Assembly (NCBI RefSeq): GCF_002838765.1 | Contig: NZ_CP025120.1 | Span: 992,001-1,056,000 of the forward strand | Source: Kangiella profundi | GTDB taxonomy: Bacteria; Pseudomonadota; Gammaproteobacteria; Enterobacterales; Kangiellaceae | Length of the DNA: 64,000 bases | Direction of reading: 5' to 3' | In this document: one piece after another, positions 35,296-44,593 of the stretch | Position numbering within the stretch: the stretch's first letter is position 1 | Layout of the letters: each line of letters opens with the position of its first letter | Position numbers and translations under genes: made by a program | Notes under the pieces: generated by a model | The model's database searches: none | What the model was told of the DNA's origin: nothing | What the model saw: the letters and a program-made list of their open reading frames with translations, nothing else

Positions 35296-37620
35296 ATGAG
35301 CTATCAGGTGCTCGCCCGTAAATGGCGACCAAAAAACTTCGATGAATTACAAGGCCAAGAGCACGTAAGTCGTGCTCTGGTAAATGCTATTGAAAGCGGC
35401 CGCTTGCATCATGCTTATTTATTCACTGGTACTCGCGGTGTTGGTAAAACCACTATCGCTCGCATTCTTTCTAAATGTCTTAACTGCGAGACAAATGGAC
35501 TGACTTCTAAGCCTTGTGGCGAGTGTGCAAGCTGTGTAGAAATTGATGAAGGACGTTTCGTTGACTTAATTGAGGTGGACGCAGCGTCACGCACCAAAGT
35601 TGATGATACTCGTGAGCTTCTTGAGAACGTTCAATACAAGCCAACACGCGGTCGTTATAAGGTCTATCTGATAGATGAGGTTCACATGCTTTCTAACAGC
35701 TCATTTAATGCGCTGTTGAAAACTTTGGAAGAACCACCAGAGCATGTCATTTTCCTGCTGGCAACTACCGATCCTCAGAAACTCCCAGTTACGGTTTTAT
35801 CCCGTTGCCTGCAATTCCACTTAAAGCACATGGAAGAGCAGACCATCGCTCAGCACCTTGCTTTCATCCTGCAGCAAGAATCTATTGAATTTGAAGCACC
35901 AGCGCTTGAGCTGATTTCACGATCTGCAGAAGGCAGTATGCGTGATGCACTGAGTTTACTCGATCAGGCGATTGCTTTTGGGCAAGGCAAGGTTCAGGAA
36001 GAAGATATCCGCACAATGCTAGGCACTATTGATCATCAGTTTATGGTCAAGCTGCTTGAAGCACTGGCTAATCATGACTCAGCTGCTGCGATTGAGGCTG
36101 TTGCAGAAATGAGCCAATACCCGGTGGATTTTGCAGATGCGTTGAAAGAACTGTTGTCACGTATCCATCAGATCGCGATTTTCCAAAGCACAGGTGTATT
36201 GTTGGATCAGGCTGCTCCGTACGTTGAAGATTTTGCCGGTAGGATAGCCTGTGATGATTTACAGCTTTATTATCAGATGGGTTTACATGCCCGTCGAGAT
36301 CTGGAATGGGCACCGTCACCACGACAGGGCCTTGAGATGGCGCTGTTAAGAATGCTGGCGTTCCGACTTGAACCTTCACAAGTCATTCAAAACAGCTCAA
36401 GCCAAACCTCATTAGATTCAGAGGCAAAAAAAAAAGCTAGCTTAAAACAGCCCCAGGCTGAAACTAGGCAACCTGAACCAAAACCACAAATTGAAAAAAC
36501 AATTACTGCTGATGTCGATCCTGCAGAAAATATTAGTGAAGAGGTAGCTAAGGCAGAAACAGTTAATGCCGAGTCAAAAGCAACTATTCAAAAAGCCGAT
36601 AATCAACAGCAAAATATTAATCACGAGCCATCCTCTGACAGCAAAGCTATAAAACAAGACTCAACGTTTGAAGTCTCTGATGAGCCTCCATTCAATCCTG
36701 ATGATTATGCATCATTCAGCGATGATGAAAAGACTGAAGATTCAATAGCGGAAGAGTACCAGTCAAGCTCATCACAAAAAGCTGATCCACACCCATCTTC
36801 GAAAATTAACAGTGACCAACCTGATAATGTAACCACCGATAAAAATCAGGCTGCATTAGCGAGTTTACATTCTGCTTTAGGGCTAAATCTGACTGATGAA
36901 CCTGAAACCAGTGCTTCGTCAGTTAATTCGGAAATAAACTCTAGTAATGAGGAAGTGGCACCTATTCATCATGATGCTTCAGAGTCAACTCCTGCACAGA
37001 ATGTGGAGAGTGAACCAGAGATAGATAATGATGACCAGTTCAGACTAGAACCCCAGCAAGTAGAGGCTGAATCATCTGAGCCTAGTACGCAGCCGGAACG
37101 GTTGAGTCAGTCTGAGAAGGCGCATGTGGAAGAGGAAGTGGCACGAGCCGAACCGGGCAAAATAGTTATTGAATCTGAAGAACTGGAATTCGGAGAGCCA
37201 GAACTTGAAGAAAAAGGCCCACCAGTAACAGAAGAGGCAAAGCAGTGGGCGCAGCATGTTAAAAATATGGATTTAACCGGCAGCTATCAACAAATAGCGC
37301 AATGCAGTACTGTTCATTGGGCATCCGGTGATAAAATACAATTAACTGTAGAGCCTGCCCAGGATATTTTGTGTACCGATACAGCTAAACAGGCTATAGA
37401 AGAAGCGCTTACAGAGTATTTCAAAAAGACGATTGTGGTAGACTGGCAGTTTGGGGATGCACAGGTTGCAACTCCCGCTATGATTTGGCAAAGAGAAGCA
37501 AAAGCAAAGCATCGTAAAGCATGCAAAACAATTTCAACGCATCCTTTTGCCCAACAGTTGGCGCAAAAGTTTGGTGCAAAATTAGATAAAAGCAGTATCC
37601 AGTACCTGGATGCTCAGTAA
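35296..37620 (+). CDS. dnaX: DNA polymerase III tau subunit (gamma by frameshift)
   Basis: The 774-residue clamp-loader ATPase has Walker A G-T-R-G-V-G-K-T-T at 45-53, zinc cysteines 64, 74, 77 and 80, L-I-D-E-V-H-M-L and the SRC motif L-S-R-C-L-Q-F. Domains I-III end near residue 365. Residues about 380-640 are a long acidic, low-complexity linker, then comes the tau C-terminal domain that binds the polymerase and helicase. An A10 run at 36426-36435 would, after a -1 slip, give Ser then TAG (36438-36440) and a 381-residue gamma form. The dnaX-ybaB-recR order is the conserved one. Confidence 0.96.
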   Translation: MSYQVLARKWRPKNFDELQGQEHVSRALVNAIESGRLHHAYLFTGTRGVGKTTIARILSKCLNCETNGLTSKPCGECASCVEIDEGRFVDLIEVDAASRTKVDDTRELLENVQYKPTRGRYKVYLIDEVHMLSNSSFNALLKTLEEPPEHVIFLLATTDPQKLPVTVLSRCLQFHLKHMEEQTIAQHLAFILQQESIEFEAPALELISRSAEGSMRDALSLLDQAIAFGQGKVQEEDIRTMLGTIDHQFMVKLLEALANHDSAAAIEAVAEMSQYPVDFADALKELLSRIHQIAIFQSTGVLLDQAAPYVEDFAGRIACDDLQLYYQMGLHARRDLEWAPSPRQGLEMALLRMLAFRLEPSQVIQNSSSQTSLDSEAKKKASLKQPQAETRQPEPKPQIEKTITADVDPAENISEEVAKAETVNAESKATIQKADNQQQNINHEPSSDSKAIKQDSTFEVSDEPPFNPDDYASFSDDEKTEDSIAEEYQSSSSQKADPHPSSKINSDQPDNVTTDKNQAALASLHSALGLNLTDEPETSASSVNSEINSSNEEVAPIHHDASESTPAQNVESEPEIDNDDQFRLEPQQVEAESSEPSTQPERLSQSEKAHVEEEVARAEPGKIVIESEELEFGEPELEEKGPPVTEEAKQWAQHVKNMDLTGSYQQIAQCSTVHWASGDKIQLTVEPAQDILCTDTAKQAIEEALTEYFKKTIVVDWQFGDAQVATPAMIWQREAKAKHRKACKTISTHPFAQQLAQKFGAKLDKSSIQYLDAQ
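36426..36467 (+). promoter_or_regulatory. dnaX slippage site (A10) with downstream hairpin
   Basis: Ten consecutive As (36426-36435) span the codons GCA AAA AAA AAA. In the -1 frame the next codons are AGC TAG, so slippage ends translation almost at once. Downstream, CAGCC-cca-GGCTG (36448-36460) forms a 5-bp hairpin flanked by CTAG/CTAG. Site, stop and hairpin match the logic of E. coli dnaX; the long A-run also allows transcriptional slippage as reported for Thermus dnaX. Confidence 0.8.
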
Positions 37621-37647
37621 AATTAACTGATTAAAGTCGAGGTCACT

Positions 37648-37977
37648 ATGTTCGGTAAAGGTGGATTGGGCAACATGATGAAACAAGCCCAACAAATGCA
37701 GGAAAAAATGCAAAAAGCTCAAGAAGAAATTGCAAATCTTGAGGTTACCGCAGAAGCAGGAGCCGGAATGGTCAAAGTCACCATGACAGGCCGTCACGAT
37801 GTTAAACGAGTAGAAATTGATCCAAGTCTGATGGAAGATGATAAAGACCTGCTTGAAGACTTGGTAGCAGCCGCGGTTAACGCCGCTGTACGCAAAGTTG
37901 AAGAGACGACTAAAGAGCGTATGGCGGAGGTGACGAAGGGGATGAATCTTCCTCCAGGTATGAACCTCCCCTTTTAA
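37648..37977 (+). CDS. ybaB: YbaB/EbfC family nucleoid-associated protein
   Basis: The 109-residue protein has the family pattern: N-terminal glycine-rich [20 protein letters not shown], central [16 protein letters not shown] and a C-terminal [12 protein letters not shown]. Homologues are small dimeric DNA-binding proteins. It lies between dnaX and recR, as in many bacteria. Confidence 0.95.
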   Translation: MFGKGGLGNMMKQAQQMQEKMQKAQEEIANLEVTAEAGAGMVKVTMTGRHDVKRVEIDPSLMEDDKDLLEDLVAAAVNAAVRKVEETTKERMAEVTKGMNLPPGMNLPF

Positions 37978-38313
37978 CTGGTCTTTTTCTTCCTGTACTT
38001 TGTCAGCACTGTACTCAAAACCCTCATGTACTTTGTGTACTATTCGGTTTTTTGCGCTCAGTGCTTCCTCGTCCAGAAAGAAAAATTCTGCGTTAAAATT
38101 GGGAGATGGGTTAAGAAGTGGCGGGTTTTGAATATTTATATTCACTCAGTCTCTCCACGCAGTTTTGCTTAGAACTTGAGCAAAAATCTTCAACTTTCTC
38201 GCTATTTTAAATATTACAATATTCGTAGGGTACCCAAAGGGGCAGGCACTGCGTCGTGACGCACCGCTCTTTGGTAAAGTTTGTGTATAGCAAACCATTA
38301 TGCAGGCGCTTAA
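37978..38313. other. Intergenic region ybaB-recR
   Basis: There is no convincing gene here. A minus-strand frame is open from 38145 but runs through ybaB antisense, and only its first 50 or so residues look protein-like. The direct repeat TGTACTTTGT occurs near 37995 and 38029. A structured repeat element lies at 38225-38277. Confidence 0.5.
38225..38277. repeat. REP-like structured element, copy 1
   Basis: It begins with GTAGGGTACCCA, continues with GGGGCAG, contains the palindrome TGCGTC-gt-GACGCA, and its outer parts (TACCCAAAG and CTTTGGTA) can pair. The first 12 bases recur, inverted, at 46942-46953. Confidence 0.6.
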
Positions 38314-38913
38314 ATGCAATCACCATTGATTAAAAAATTGATTGAAGCTTTCACTTGTTTGCCAGGTGTCGGTAACAAATCCGCGCAGCGCATGGCGTAC
38401 TTTTTATTGGAGCGCAATCGCGAGGGCGGTGAGCAATTAGCCGATGCTTTGGTTGCTGCCATGCGTGGCGTTAAGCATTGTTCACGTTGCCGAGATTTCA
38501 CAGAAGATGAGTTATGTGGCATTTGTAACTCTCAGGCTCGTGATAACAGTTTGTTATGTGTTGTGGAGAGTCCTGCTGATGTTTTTGCCATTGAGTCTAC
38601 TGCGAGTTTTAAAGGTAAGTACTTTGTTCTGATGGGACATCTTTCTCCACTGGATGGAATTGGTCCTGAAGATTTAGGTTTGGACCAACTAAAGCGGTTA
38701 GTTGATGAAGAAAAGCCTGCAGAAATTATTTTGGCGACTAACTCGACAGTTGAGGGCGAAGCCACTGCACATTTCATTGCAGAAATGTTAAAAAACAATG
38801 AGGTTGTTTTATCGCGAATTGCTTCAGGCGTACCTCTTGGTGGTGAACTTGAATACATTGATGGTGGTACCTTGATGCATTCGCTTTCAGGAAGACAACC
38901 TTACCGAAATTAA
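38314..38913 (+). CDS. recR: Recombination mediator RecR
   Basis: The 199-residue protein has an N-terminal helix-hairpin-helix ([11 protein letters not shown]), a zinc finger with cysteines 56, 59, 68 and 71 (H-C-S-R-C and C-G-I-C) and a Toprim domain (V-V-E-S-P-A-D). With RecF/RecO it loads RecA at single-strand gaps. The C-terminus [15 protein letters not shown] is typical. It follows dnaX-ybaB, though with a longer-than-usual 336-base gap. Confidence 0.97.
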   Translation: MQSPLIKKLIEAFTCLPGVGNKSAQRMAYFLLERNREGGEQLADALVAAMRGVKHCSRCRDFTEDELCGICNSQARDNSLLCVVESPADVFAIESTASFKGKYFVLMGHLSPLDGIGPEDLGLDQLKRLVDEEKPAEIILATNSTVEGEATAHFIAEMLKNNEVVLSRIASGVPLGGELEYIDGGTLMHSLSGRQPYRN

Positions 38914-38935
38914 TCGTTTCAATCAGGAGTTTGAG

Positions 38936-39568
38936 ATGAACTTTATCGATAAGGAGATTGAAGAGTATGCAAAACTTTACACCAGTAATGAACCAGAACT
39001 GCTAAAGGAACTTGCGGAATTTACTGAAACCAATATGCCAATGGCACAGATGCTGACTGGCAAGATTGAAGGGCGGCTGTTAAAAATGCTGGTGGCCCTG
39101 ACTGGAGCTAAGTCAATTTTGGAGATCGGCATGTTTACTGGCTACTCCGCACTGTCACTTGCAGAAGCCATGCCTGAGGATGGACGTCTACTCACCTGTG
39201 ACATTGATGAAGAGGTCGCAAAACTTGCCAAGGAATATTTCGCTCGTAGTCCCCATGGCTCAAAAATCACCGTTAAATTAGGTCCAGCTCTCGAAACCCT
39301 TTCAAATACAAATGAATCATTTGATTTGGTTTTTCTCGATGCCGACAAAGAAAACTATGTTGAGTATTACCAGTCGATAATCCCTAAGTTAAATTCCAAT
39401 GGCCTGCTGGTTATTGATAACTGTCTATGGTCTGGTAAAGTTCTCGAGCCAGAGGCTGAAACTGATATTGCCATTCATAAACTCAATCAATTAATTGTCA
39501 CCGATCACAGGGTTGAAAACGTCGTACTAACGATACGTGACGGGGTTAATTTAGTGCGAAAGCTTTAA
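38936..39568 (+). CDS. Class I SAM-dependent O-methyltransferase (COG4122)
   Basis: The 210-residue protein has the caffeoyl-CoA O-methyltransferase-like pattern: ILEIGMFTGYSALSLAEAMP as the SAM-binding loop, T-C-D-I-D-E-E for the ribose contact, F-L-D-A-D-K-E-N-Y as the metal/catalytic Asp region, and V-I-D-N-C-L-W-S-G-K-V. A catechol-like or small-molecule substrate is likely but unknown. RBS CAGGAG at 38926-38931; the gene begins 22 bases after recR. Confidence 0.9.
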   Translation: MNFIDKEIEEYAKLYTSNEPELLKELAEFTETNMPMAQMLTGKIEGRLLKMLVALTGAKSILEIGMFTGYSALSLAEAMPEDGRLLTCDIDEEVAKLAKEYFARSPHGSKITVKLGPALETLSNTNESFDLVFLDADKENYVEYYQSIIPKLNSNGLLVIDNCLWSGKVLEPEAETDIAIHKLNQLIVTDHRVENVVLTIRDGVNLVRKL

Positions 39569-39699
39569 AATCAACCAGTTAACATGACTTCAGTATAAAA
39601 ACTACACAGACTGATACAAAACTGGTAATGTATTTTTTGTTTCCTTAAGAAATACTAATCCGCAGTCAATTTTTCTTATTTTAGTTCGGGTAGGTGCGC

Positions 39700-41307
39700 A
39701 TGAGTACAGAACAGAGTAATTGGGTTAATCGCCTCAAGCTACTTGGTATAGCTTCTTTTTCTTTTGCTTTAATCAGTTGTAGTTCTGATTCGGATTCAGA
39801 ACCTAATCCTTCCACAGAAGAGCAGTTGTCCTGGACACAAGGCGTTTTTGAAGATGAGGATAACTTTAAAGATTTTTGTGAGGTTCCAAGAACTGGTACA
39901 GATATCGATGGTGATCCTTGGCCTGATAAACCTGGTTCGACCTTGCATGAAAATCATTGGTTACGCTCCTGGAGTAACAACACCTATCTTTGGTATAACG
40001 AAATTCAAGATCAAAACCCTGCAAACTTTAATGATCCATTAGATTATTTTGATGTCTTGAAAACAACCGCAGTAACATCGTCGGGTAACCCTAAGGACCG
40101 ATTCCACTATACCTATGATACAGATGTATATGAGCAGTTAGTTTCATCTGGCGCTTCGGCTGGTTATGGTGCTGAATGGGTACTGCTTCAGTCTTCTCCT
40201 CCTCGTGATGTCCGTGTTGCTTTCACAGAGCCCAACTCTCCAGCTACTAATGCTAACTTAGTTCGTGGCGTAAAAATTTTAGAAGTTGATGGCGTCGATA
40301 TGATCAACGGTAATGACGTTGATACGCTAAACGCGGGTTTATTCCCAAGTAGTGCAGGAGAGAGTCATGAGTTCCTGATAGAAGAGCCCGGTGGTGCTAC
40401 TAGAACCGTAGCAATGACCTCTGCAGTTGTAACAACGGATCCAGTGCAAAATGAGAAAATCATAGCAACGGGTACAGGTGACGTTGGTTATCTAACCTTT
40501 AATACTTTCGGCATTGTTGATGCAGAAGCCGAATTGATTGATGCTTTTGAAACTTTCGAAGCTCAGGGCATTACTGATTTGATTGTTGACCTTCGATATA
40601 ACGGCGGTGGTTTCCTGGCGATTTCTAGCCAGCTTGCTTACATGGTTGCCGGTAGTACTGCCACCAGCGGTAGAACCTACAACCAGCAAGTATTCAATGA
40701 TCAGCATCCAAGCACCAACCCTGTAACTGGCAGCGCCCTAACGCCAACACCTTTCTACAGTACTTCACTTGGTTTCTCTGTAAATCAGGGACAGGCACTT
40801 CCACAATTGAACCTTAATCGTGTGTTTGTACTATCTGATGGCGGAACTTGCTCTGCTAGTGAGGCATTCATCAACGGCCTCAGAGGCGTTGATATTGAGG
40901 TTATATTAATCGGTGATGATACCTGTGGTAAGCCTTACGGTTTCTATGCGACGGACAACTGCGGTATCACTTACTTTACCATTCAGTTCCGTGGCGAAAA
41001 TGAAAAAGGTTTTGGAGATTATGCCGATGGCTTTGTAATTGGCGGCAGTGATAATGGCCAGGATGTTGTTCGCGGCTGTGTGGTTGCTGATGACTTTGAT
41101 CACCTGTTGGGTGATGAACAGGAAGCGCGACTAGCTGCAGCCTTAAGTTATCGCGAGACAGGCTCCTGCCCAGCAGCAACAAAAACACTGAGTCAGGAAA
41201 CTTATAAACCTTCCAATATTTATGATGAAAACTCACTGTTCAACTCAGCCATTCTGCGTGATCGCATGTTCCTTAAGCAGAACCTGATTTTGACTGAGCC
41301 TAAATAG
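39700..41307 (+). CDS. S41 family (C-terminal processing-type) protease, lipoprotein
   Basis: From ATG 39700 the protein has 535 residues; GTG 39694 would add two. A lipobox L-I-S-C is followed by a Ser/Asp-rich linker. A PDZ-like region (A-F-T-E-P-N-S-P-A, V-K-I-L-E-V-D-G-V-D) precedes the S41 protease core. The nucleophile is expected in T-C-S-A-S-E and the general-base Lys in D-T-C-G-K-P-Y-G, with L-R-Y-N-G-G-G upstream. Two cysteines flank the active site, possibly a disulfide. It acts outside the cytoplasm on unknown proteins. A small lipoprotein gene follows after 2 bases. Confidence 0.9.
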   Translation: MSTEQSNWVNRLKLLGIASFSFALISCSSDSDSEPNPSTEEQLSWTQGVFEDEDNFKDFCEVPRTGTDIDGDPWPDKPGSTLHENHWLRSWSNNTYLWYNEIQDQNPANFNDPLDYFDVLKTTAVTSSGNPKDRFHYTYDTDVYEQLVSSGASAGYGAEWVLLQSSPPRDVRVAFTEPNSPATNANLVRGVKILEVDGVDMINGNDVDTLNAGLFPSSAGESHEFLIEEPGGATRTVAMTSAVVTTDPVQNEKIIATGTGDVGYLTFNTFGIVDAEAELIDAFETFEAQGITDLIVDLRYNGGGFLAISSQLAYMVAGSTATSGRTYNQQVFNDQHPSTNPVTGSALTPTPFYSTSLGFSVNQGQALPQLNLNRVFVLSDGGTCSASEAFINGLRGVDIEVILIGDDTCGKPYGFYATDNCGITYFTIQFRGENEKGFGDYADGFVIGGSDNGQDVVRGCVVADDFDHLLGDEQEARLAAALSYRETGSCPAATKTLSQETYKPSNIYDENSLFNSAILRDRMFLKQNLILTEPK

Positions 41308-41309
41308 AT

Positions 41310-41693
41310 ATGCAGTTAAAACTCTCATTTGTCATTACCTCGATGGTCTTGTTGGCTTCGGCCTGCAAGACCATTGAACCAGCTCAGGCCAAGCCGGCAA
41401 TAATCAGTAACCCCTCAGCTGAAACAACTGCAGAGTTAACAGAGGTAATATCGACCATATATGGTGGACGACCAGTAACATTAGCTCCTGATGTACTCAC
41501 CGAGACTAATATCCTTTCTATCCAGATAGCACCTCATGAGAAAGATGGGCTGCCGGTTATGGGGGCCATTGAAGAGATGCCCCGTCAGTTTCAGTTGCTC
41601 AAGCACGAAAGTGATTGTTATCTCTATGATTCTCAGAACGATACCCTGTATCCATTAGACACGGTTCAGTGCTCGCTGATTAAGATGCCATAA
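41310..41693 (+). CDS. Small lipoprotein of unknown function
   Basis: The 127-residue protein has a lipobox (L-A-S-A-C, Cys 19) and no recognised domain. Two cysteines near the C-terminus (E-S-D-C-Y-L-Y and V-Q-C-S) may form a disulfide. It starts 2 bases after the S41 protease stop, so it is probably its co-translated partner, for example an inhibitor, adaptor or substrate; that role is speculation from position. Confidence 0.75.
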   Translation: MQLKLSFVITSMVLLASACKTIEPAQAKPAIISNPSAETTAELTEVISTIYGGRPVTLAPDVLTETNILSIQIAPHEKDGLPVMGAIEEMPRQFQLLKHESDCYLYDSQNDTLYPLDTVQCSLIKMP

Positions 41694-41707
41694 TCTGTAC
41701 TCTAACC

Positions 41708-41735
41708 CTTGAATTTCACCACCTAAACCCCACAT
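41708..41735 (+). promoter_or_regulatory. Sigma-32 (heat shock) type promoter for htpG
   Basis: CTTGAAT (41708-41714) and CCCCACAT (41728-41735) separated by 13 bp match the heat shock consensus CTTGAAA / CCCCATnT closely. It lies 60 bases upstream of htpG, a heat shock gene in E. coli. Confidence 0.85.
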
Positions 41736-41795
41736 TCTCTGCAAGTATTATCCTTTCTTTTCTATTTATTGCTGAATCAATAACGGAGATTTGTT

Positions 41796-43700
41796 ATGTC
41801 GGTAGCGGCTGAAAAACAAACACATTCATTTCAAACTGAAGTTAAACAGTTATTGCATCTCATGGTGCACTCTTTGTATTCAAACAAAGAAATCTTCTTG
41901 CGAGAGCTTATTTCAAATGCGGCTGACGCGGCTGATAAACTACGCTTCAAAGCTCTGGATGACGCCAGCCTGTTAGCAGATGACCCAGAGCTTCGAATCC
42001 GCATTACTGCTGATAAAGATGCCAAGACCCTAACCATTTCCGATAATGGTATAGGTATGACCGAAGAAGAGGTCATTGCTCATCTTGGAACGATTGCAAA
42101 ATCGGGTACGGCTGACTTTTTAAGCAAGCTAACCGGTGATAAAAAGAAAGATTCAAAACTGATTGGTCAGTTTGGCGTGGGTTTTTATTCTGCCTTTATC
42201 GTTGCTGATAAAGTGACTGTCGTGACGCGTGGCGCGGGTGTTGCTGCTGATCAGGCTGTGATCTGGGAATCTGCGGGAGATGGTGAATTTACCATTGAAC
42301 CGACCACCAAAGATACTCGAGGCACTGATATTATTCTTCACCTGAAAGACGGTGAGGAAGAGTTCCTTGAGGATTACCGCCTACGCAACATTATCGGCAA
42401 GTATTCTGACCATATTTCGCTGCCGGTTGAGATGCACAAAATGCATCATGGCGATGAAAAAGATAAGCCAGCAGAGCCTGAGTTCGAAGCCGTCAATAAA
42501 GCGACAGCCTTATGGACTCGTCCTAAAACTGAAATTACGGACGAAGAATACCAAGAGTTTTATAAGCACGTGGCCCATGATTTTCAAGACGCATTGACCT
42601 GGAGCCACAATCAGGTTGAAGGTAAGCAGGAATACACCAGCTTGCTTTACATCCCAGCTAAAGCACCGTTTGATATGTGGAACCGCGATCGTGTACGCGG
42701 TGTAAAACTTTATGTACAGCGCGTCTTTATCATGGATGATGCTGAACAGTTCCTTCCGGTTTATTTGCGCTTCGTGCGTGGCCTAATTGATTCTAATGAT
42801 TTGCCGCTTAACGTGTCTCGCGAAATTCTTCAAGACAGCTCTGTAACTCAATCGCTACGCTCAGCAACGGTTAGCCGTGTCTTGAAAATGCTTGAGCAAT
42901 TAGCGAAGAAAGACCAGGAAAAGTACCAGCAGTTCTGGAATGAGTTCGGTCAGGTTCTCAAAGAGGGGCCAGGCGAAGACTTTGCGAATAAGGAAAAGAT
43001 TGCTGGTCTATTCCGTTTCAGTTCAACGCACACAGACAGCAAAGAGCAAACCGTTTCGCTGGATGATTACATTGAGCGTATGAAGCCTGAGCAGGACAAG
43101 ATTTACTACATTGCTACTGACAGCTTCCTAGCGGCCAAAAACAGCCCGCATCTGGAAATCTTCCGTAAGAAAGGTATCGAAGTTCTATTGATGCACGACC
43201 GTATTGACGAATGGACAATATCTCACTTGCAGGAATACAAAGATAAACAGTTTGTGTCTGTTACCCAGGGTTCACTGGATTTAGGCAACCTTGAAGATGC
43301 AGAGGACAAAAAAGCTCAAGAACAGGCATCCAAAGAACACGAAGATTTAGTCAAGCGTGTAAAAGACGTGTTAGGTGATAAGGTAGCTGATGTTCGAATT
43401 ACCTTACGCCTGACCAACACGCCAGCATGTATCGTAGCAGGCGAGGGCGACATGCCACTGCAAATCGTTAAGATGATGCAGGCAGCAGGCCAGCCAGTGC
43501 CAGACGTTAAGCCAGTGTTTGAACTCAACCCTGAACATGCCCTGATCCAGTTAGTTGAAAAAGAACAGGATCAAGACCAGTTCAACGAATGGGTCGACGT
43601 ATTGTTCGATCAAGCGCAACTAGCCGAAGCAGGTCAGCTTGAAGACCCTGCTAGCTTTGCCGCCAAACTCAACAAACTGTTATTGAAGTTGGCAAACTAA
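41796..43700 (+). CDS. htpG: Chaperone HtpG (Hsp90)
   Basis: The 634-residue protein matches E. coli HtpG (624). The GHKL ATPase domain shows [19 protein letters not shown] and [11 protein letters not shown]; the middle domain has L-Y-V-Q-R-V-F-I and N-V-S-R-E-I-L-Q, including the catalytic Arg loop. It is an ATP-dependent chaperone. A sigma-32 promoter precedes it and a strong hairpin follows. In E. coli htpG is next to adk; here cassettes separate them. Confidence 0.98.
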   Translation: MSVAAEKQTHSFQTEVKQLLHLMVHSLYSNKEIFLRELISNAADAADKLRFKALDDASLLADDPELRIRITADKDAKTLTISDNGIGMTEEEVIAHLGTIAKSGTADFLSKLTGDKKKDSKLIGQFGVGFYSAFIVADKVTVVTRGAGVAADQAVIWESAGDGEFTIEPTTKDTRGTDIILHLKDGEEEFLEDYRLRNIIGKYSDHISLPVEMHKMHHGDEKDKPAEPEFEAVNKATALWTRPKTEITDEEYQEFYKHVAHDFQDALTWSHNQVEGKQEYTSLLYIPAKAPFDMWNRDRVRGVKLYVQRVFIMDDAEQFLPVYLRFVRGLIDSNDLPLNVSREILQDSSVTQSLRSATVSRVLKMLEQLAKKDQEKYQQFWNEFGQVLKEGPGEDFANKEKIAGLFRFSSTHTDSKEQTVSLDDYIERMKPEQDKIYYIATDSFLAAKNSPHLEIFRKKGIEVLLMHDRIDEWTISHLQEYKDKQFVSVTQGSLDLGNLEDAEDKKAQEQASKEHEDLVKRVKDVLGDKVADVRITLRLTNTPACIVAGEGDMPLQIVKMMQAAGQPVPDVKPVFELNPEHALIQLVEKEQDQDQFNEWVDVLFDQAQLAEAGQLEDPASFAAKLNKLLLKLAN

Positions 43701-43721
43701 CATCATCAACGCTTGAAATTA

Positions 43722-43747
43722 AAAGCCCGCAATATGCGGGCTTTTTT
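43722..43747 (+). terminator. Terminator of htpG
   Basis: Stem AAAGCCCGC (43722-43730) with GCGGGCTTT (43736-43744), five-base loop, then a T-run. Confidence 0.92.
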
Positions 43748-43984
43748 ATGTAAATAAGAAAGCCATCTGTAGGATATCATTATTGGCGAATGTGTACTTT
43801 TCAAGGTCAATTGTATTGCATCTGCACCGCTATTGTTATTAGTCATAACCTTTAACTTAATGATTTAAATAGAGATAAAGAAAATAGTTGCGAGGATTAA
43901 GGGATCCGCTAATCTCCTAAATAACCATAAAATCGACACTTGTAAAAAAAGATCAATGATAATAAAGTCTTAGGATTGAATTCG

Positions 43985-43990
43985 TATAAT
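43985..43990 (+). promoter_or_regulatory. Candidate -10 box upstream of the cassette array
   Basis: A perfect TATAAT six bases before the first cassette boundary. No good -35 is seen at normal spacing, but its location could serve the array as an integron Pc-like promoter. Confidence 0.4.
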
Positions 43991-44023
43991 AAAATGTTAT
44001 ATCGCAAAAAGGATGTTTAGCTA

Positions 44024-44509
44024 ATGAGAATTCTTTCAGTTTTAATGGTGCTCGTGCTATCTGGTTGCATGAGCACTGAAGTAATACCACAAGGACCCAC
44101 CTTCAATTATTCAAAACAACATAGTAACGATAAGGCTGTCGCATATTTTTACCAGTTTGATATGCCCGGAGTTAATTCTTGCCTGTTGGTTGGCATAAAT
44201 GACAAATATGAAGGTTGCATTGGTTATCCGGGATTCGCAAAAGTCATGGTCGAACCTGGAAATAAAGAAGTTTCTTTTACCCCTAATGCGCCAATTAAAA
44301 TCGCTAACTTAGAATTTGAGTTCAACTTTGAGGCAGGGAAAGAGTATTTCTTTGTTTATCAACTTGTTGGTCAAAAATCAGCTTCTGACATAGAAATTAA
44401 AACTCAATACAATATGCTTCTGAATTCTACTTATGGTTGGTATTTGGTTGAAAAACACCAAGCTCTTGAAGAGATGAAAGAACTCAGGGCATGGCATAAT
44501 GCGATATAA
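44024..44509 (+). CDS. Cassette 1: lipoprotein of unknown function
   Basis: The 161-residue protein has a lipobox (V-L-S-G-C, Cys 15) and a beta-rich mature domain with phrases like V-M-V-E-P-G-N-K-E-V-S-F and F-E-A-G-K-E-Y-F-F-V-Y, typical of small envelope lipoproteins of the DUF2846 kind; the assignment is by resemblance only. AAAAAGGA (44006-44013) is the likely RBS. Its TAA stop (44507-44509) lies inside the attC inverse core. Several integron cassettes carry lipoproteins of unknown role. Confidence 0.8.
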   Translation: MRILSVLMVLVLSGCMSTEVIPQGPTFNYSKQHSNDKAVAYFYQFDMPGVNSCLLVGINDKYEGCIGYPGFAKVMVEPGNKEVSFTPNAPIKIANLEFEFNFEAGKEYFFVYQLVGQKSASDIEIKTQYNMLLNSTYGWYLVEKHQALEEMKELRAWHNAI

Positions 44510-44572
44510 CAAGTTAAATCAGCGGAAAACCACTCGCTACGCTCGCGTTTTCCGCTGTTTAAAGCGTTAGGC
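44504..44572 (+). other. attC recombination site 1
   Basis: Inverse core ATATAAC (44504-44510) and core GTTAGGC (44566-44572) bound a 69-bp imperfect palindrome. AGCGGAAAAC (44521-44530) pairs perfectly with GTTTTCCGCT (44547-44556). Pairing continues outward through C-G and TTAAA/TTTAA if T44519 is extrahelical, as attC sites require. The cleavage point would be between G44566 and T44567. Confidence 0.9.
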
Positions 44573-44593
44573 AATAAATAGGTTTGGAACATC

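Noticed and set aside
37582..38145. Long minus-strand frame across ybaB and the region after it
   Set aside because: Most of it is antisense to ybaB with His/Phe-rich low-quality translation; only the first 50 or so residues look protein-like, and there is no clear RBS or homologue I can name.
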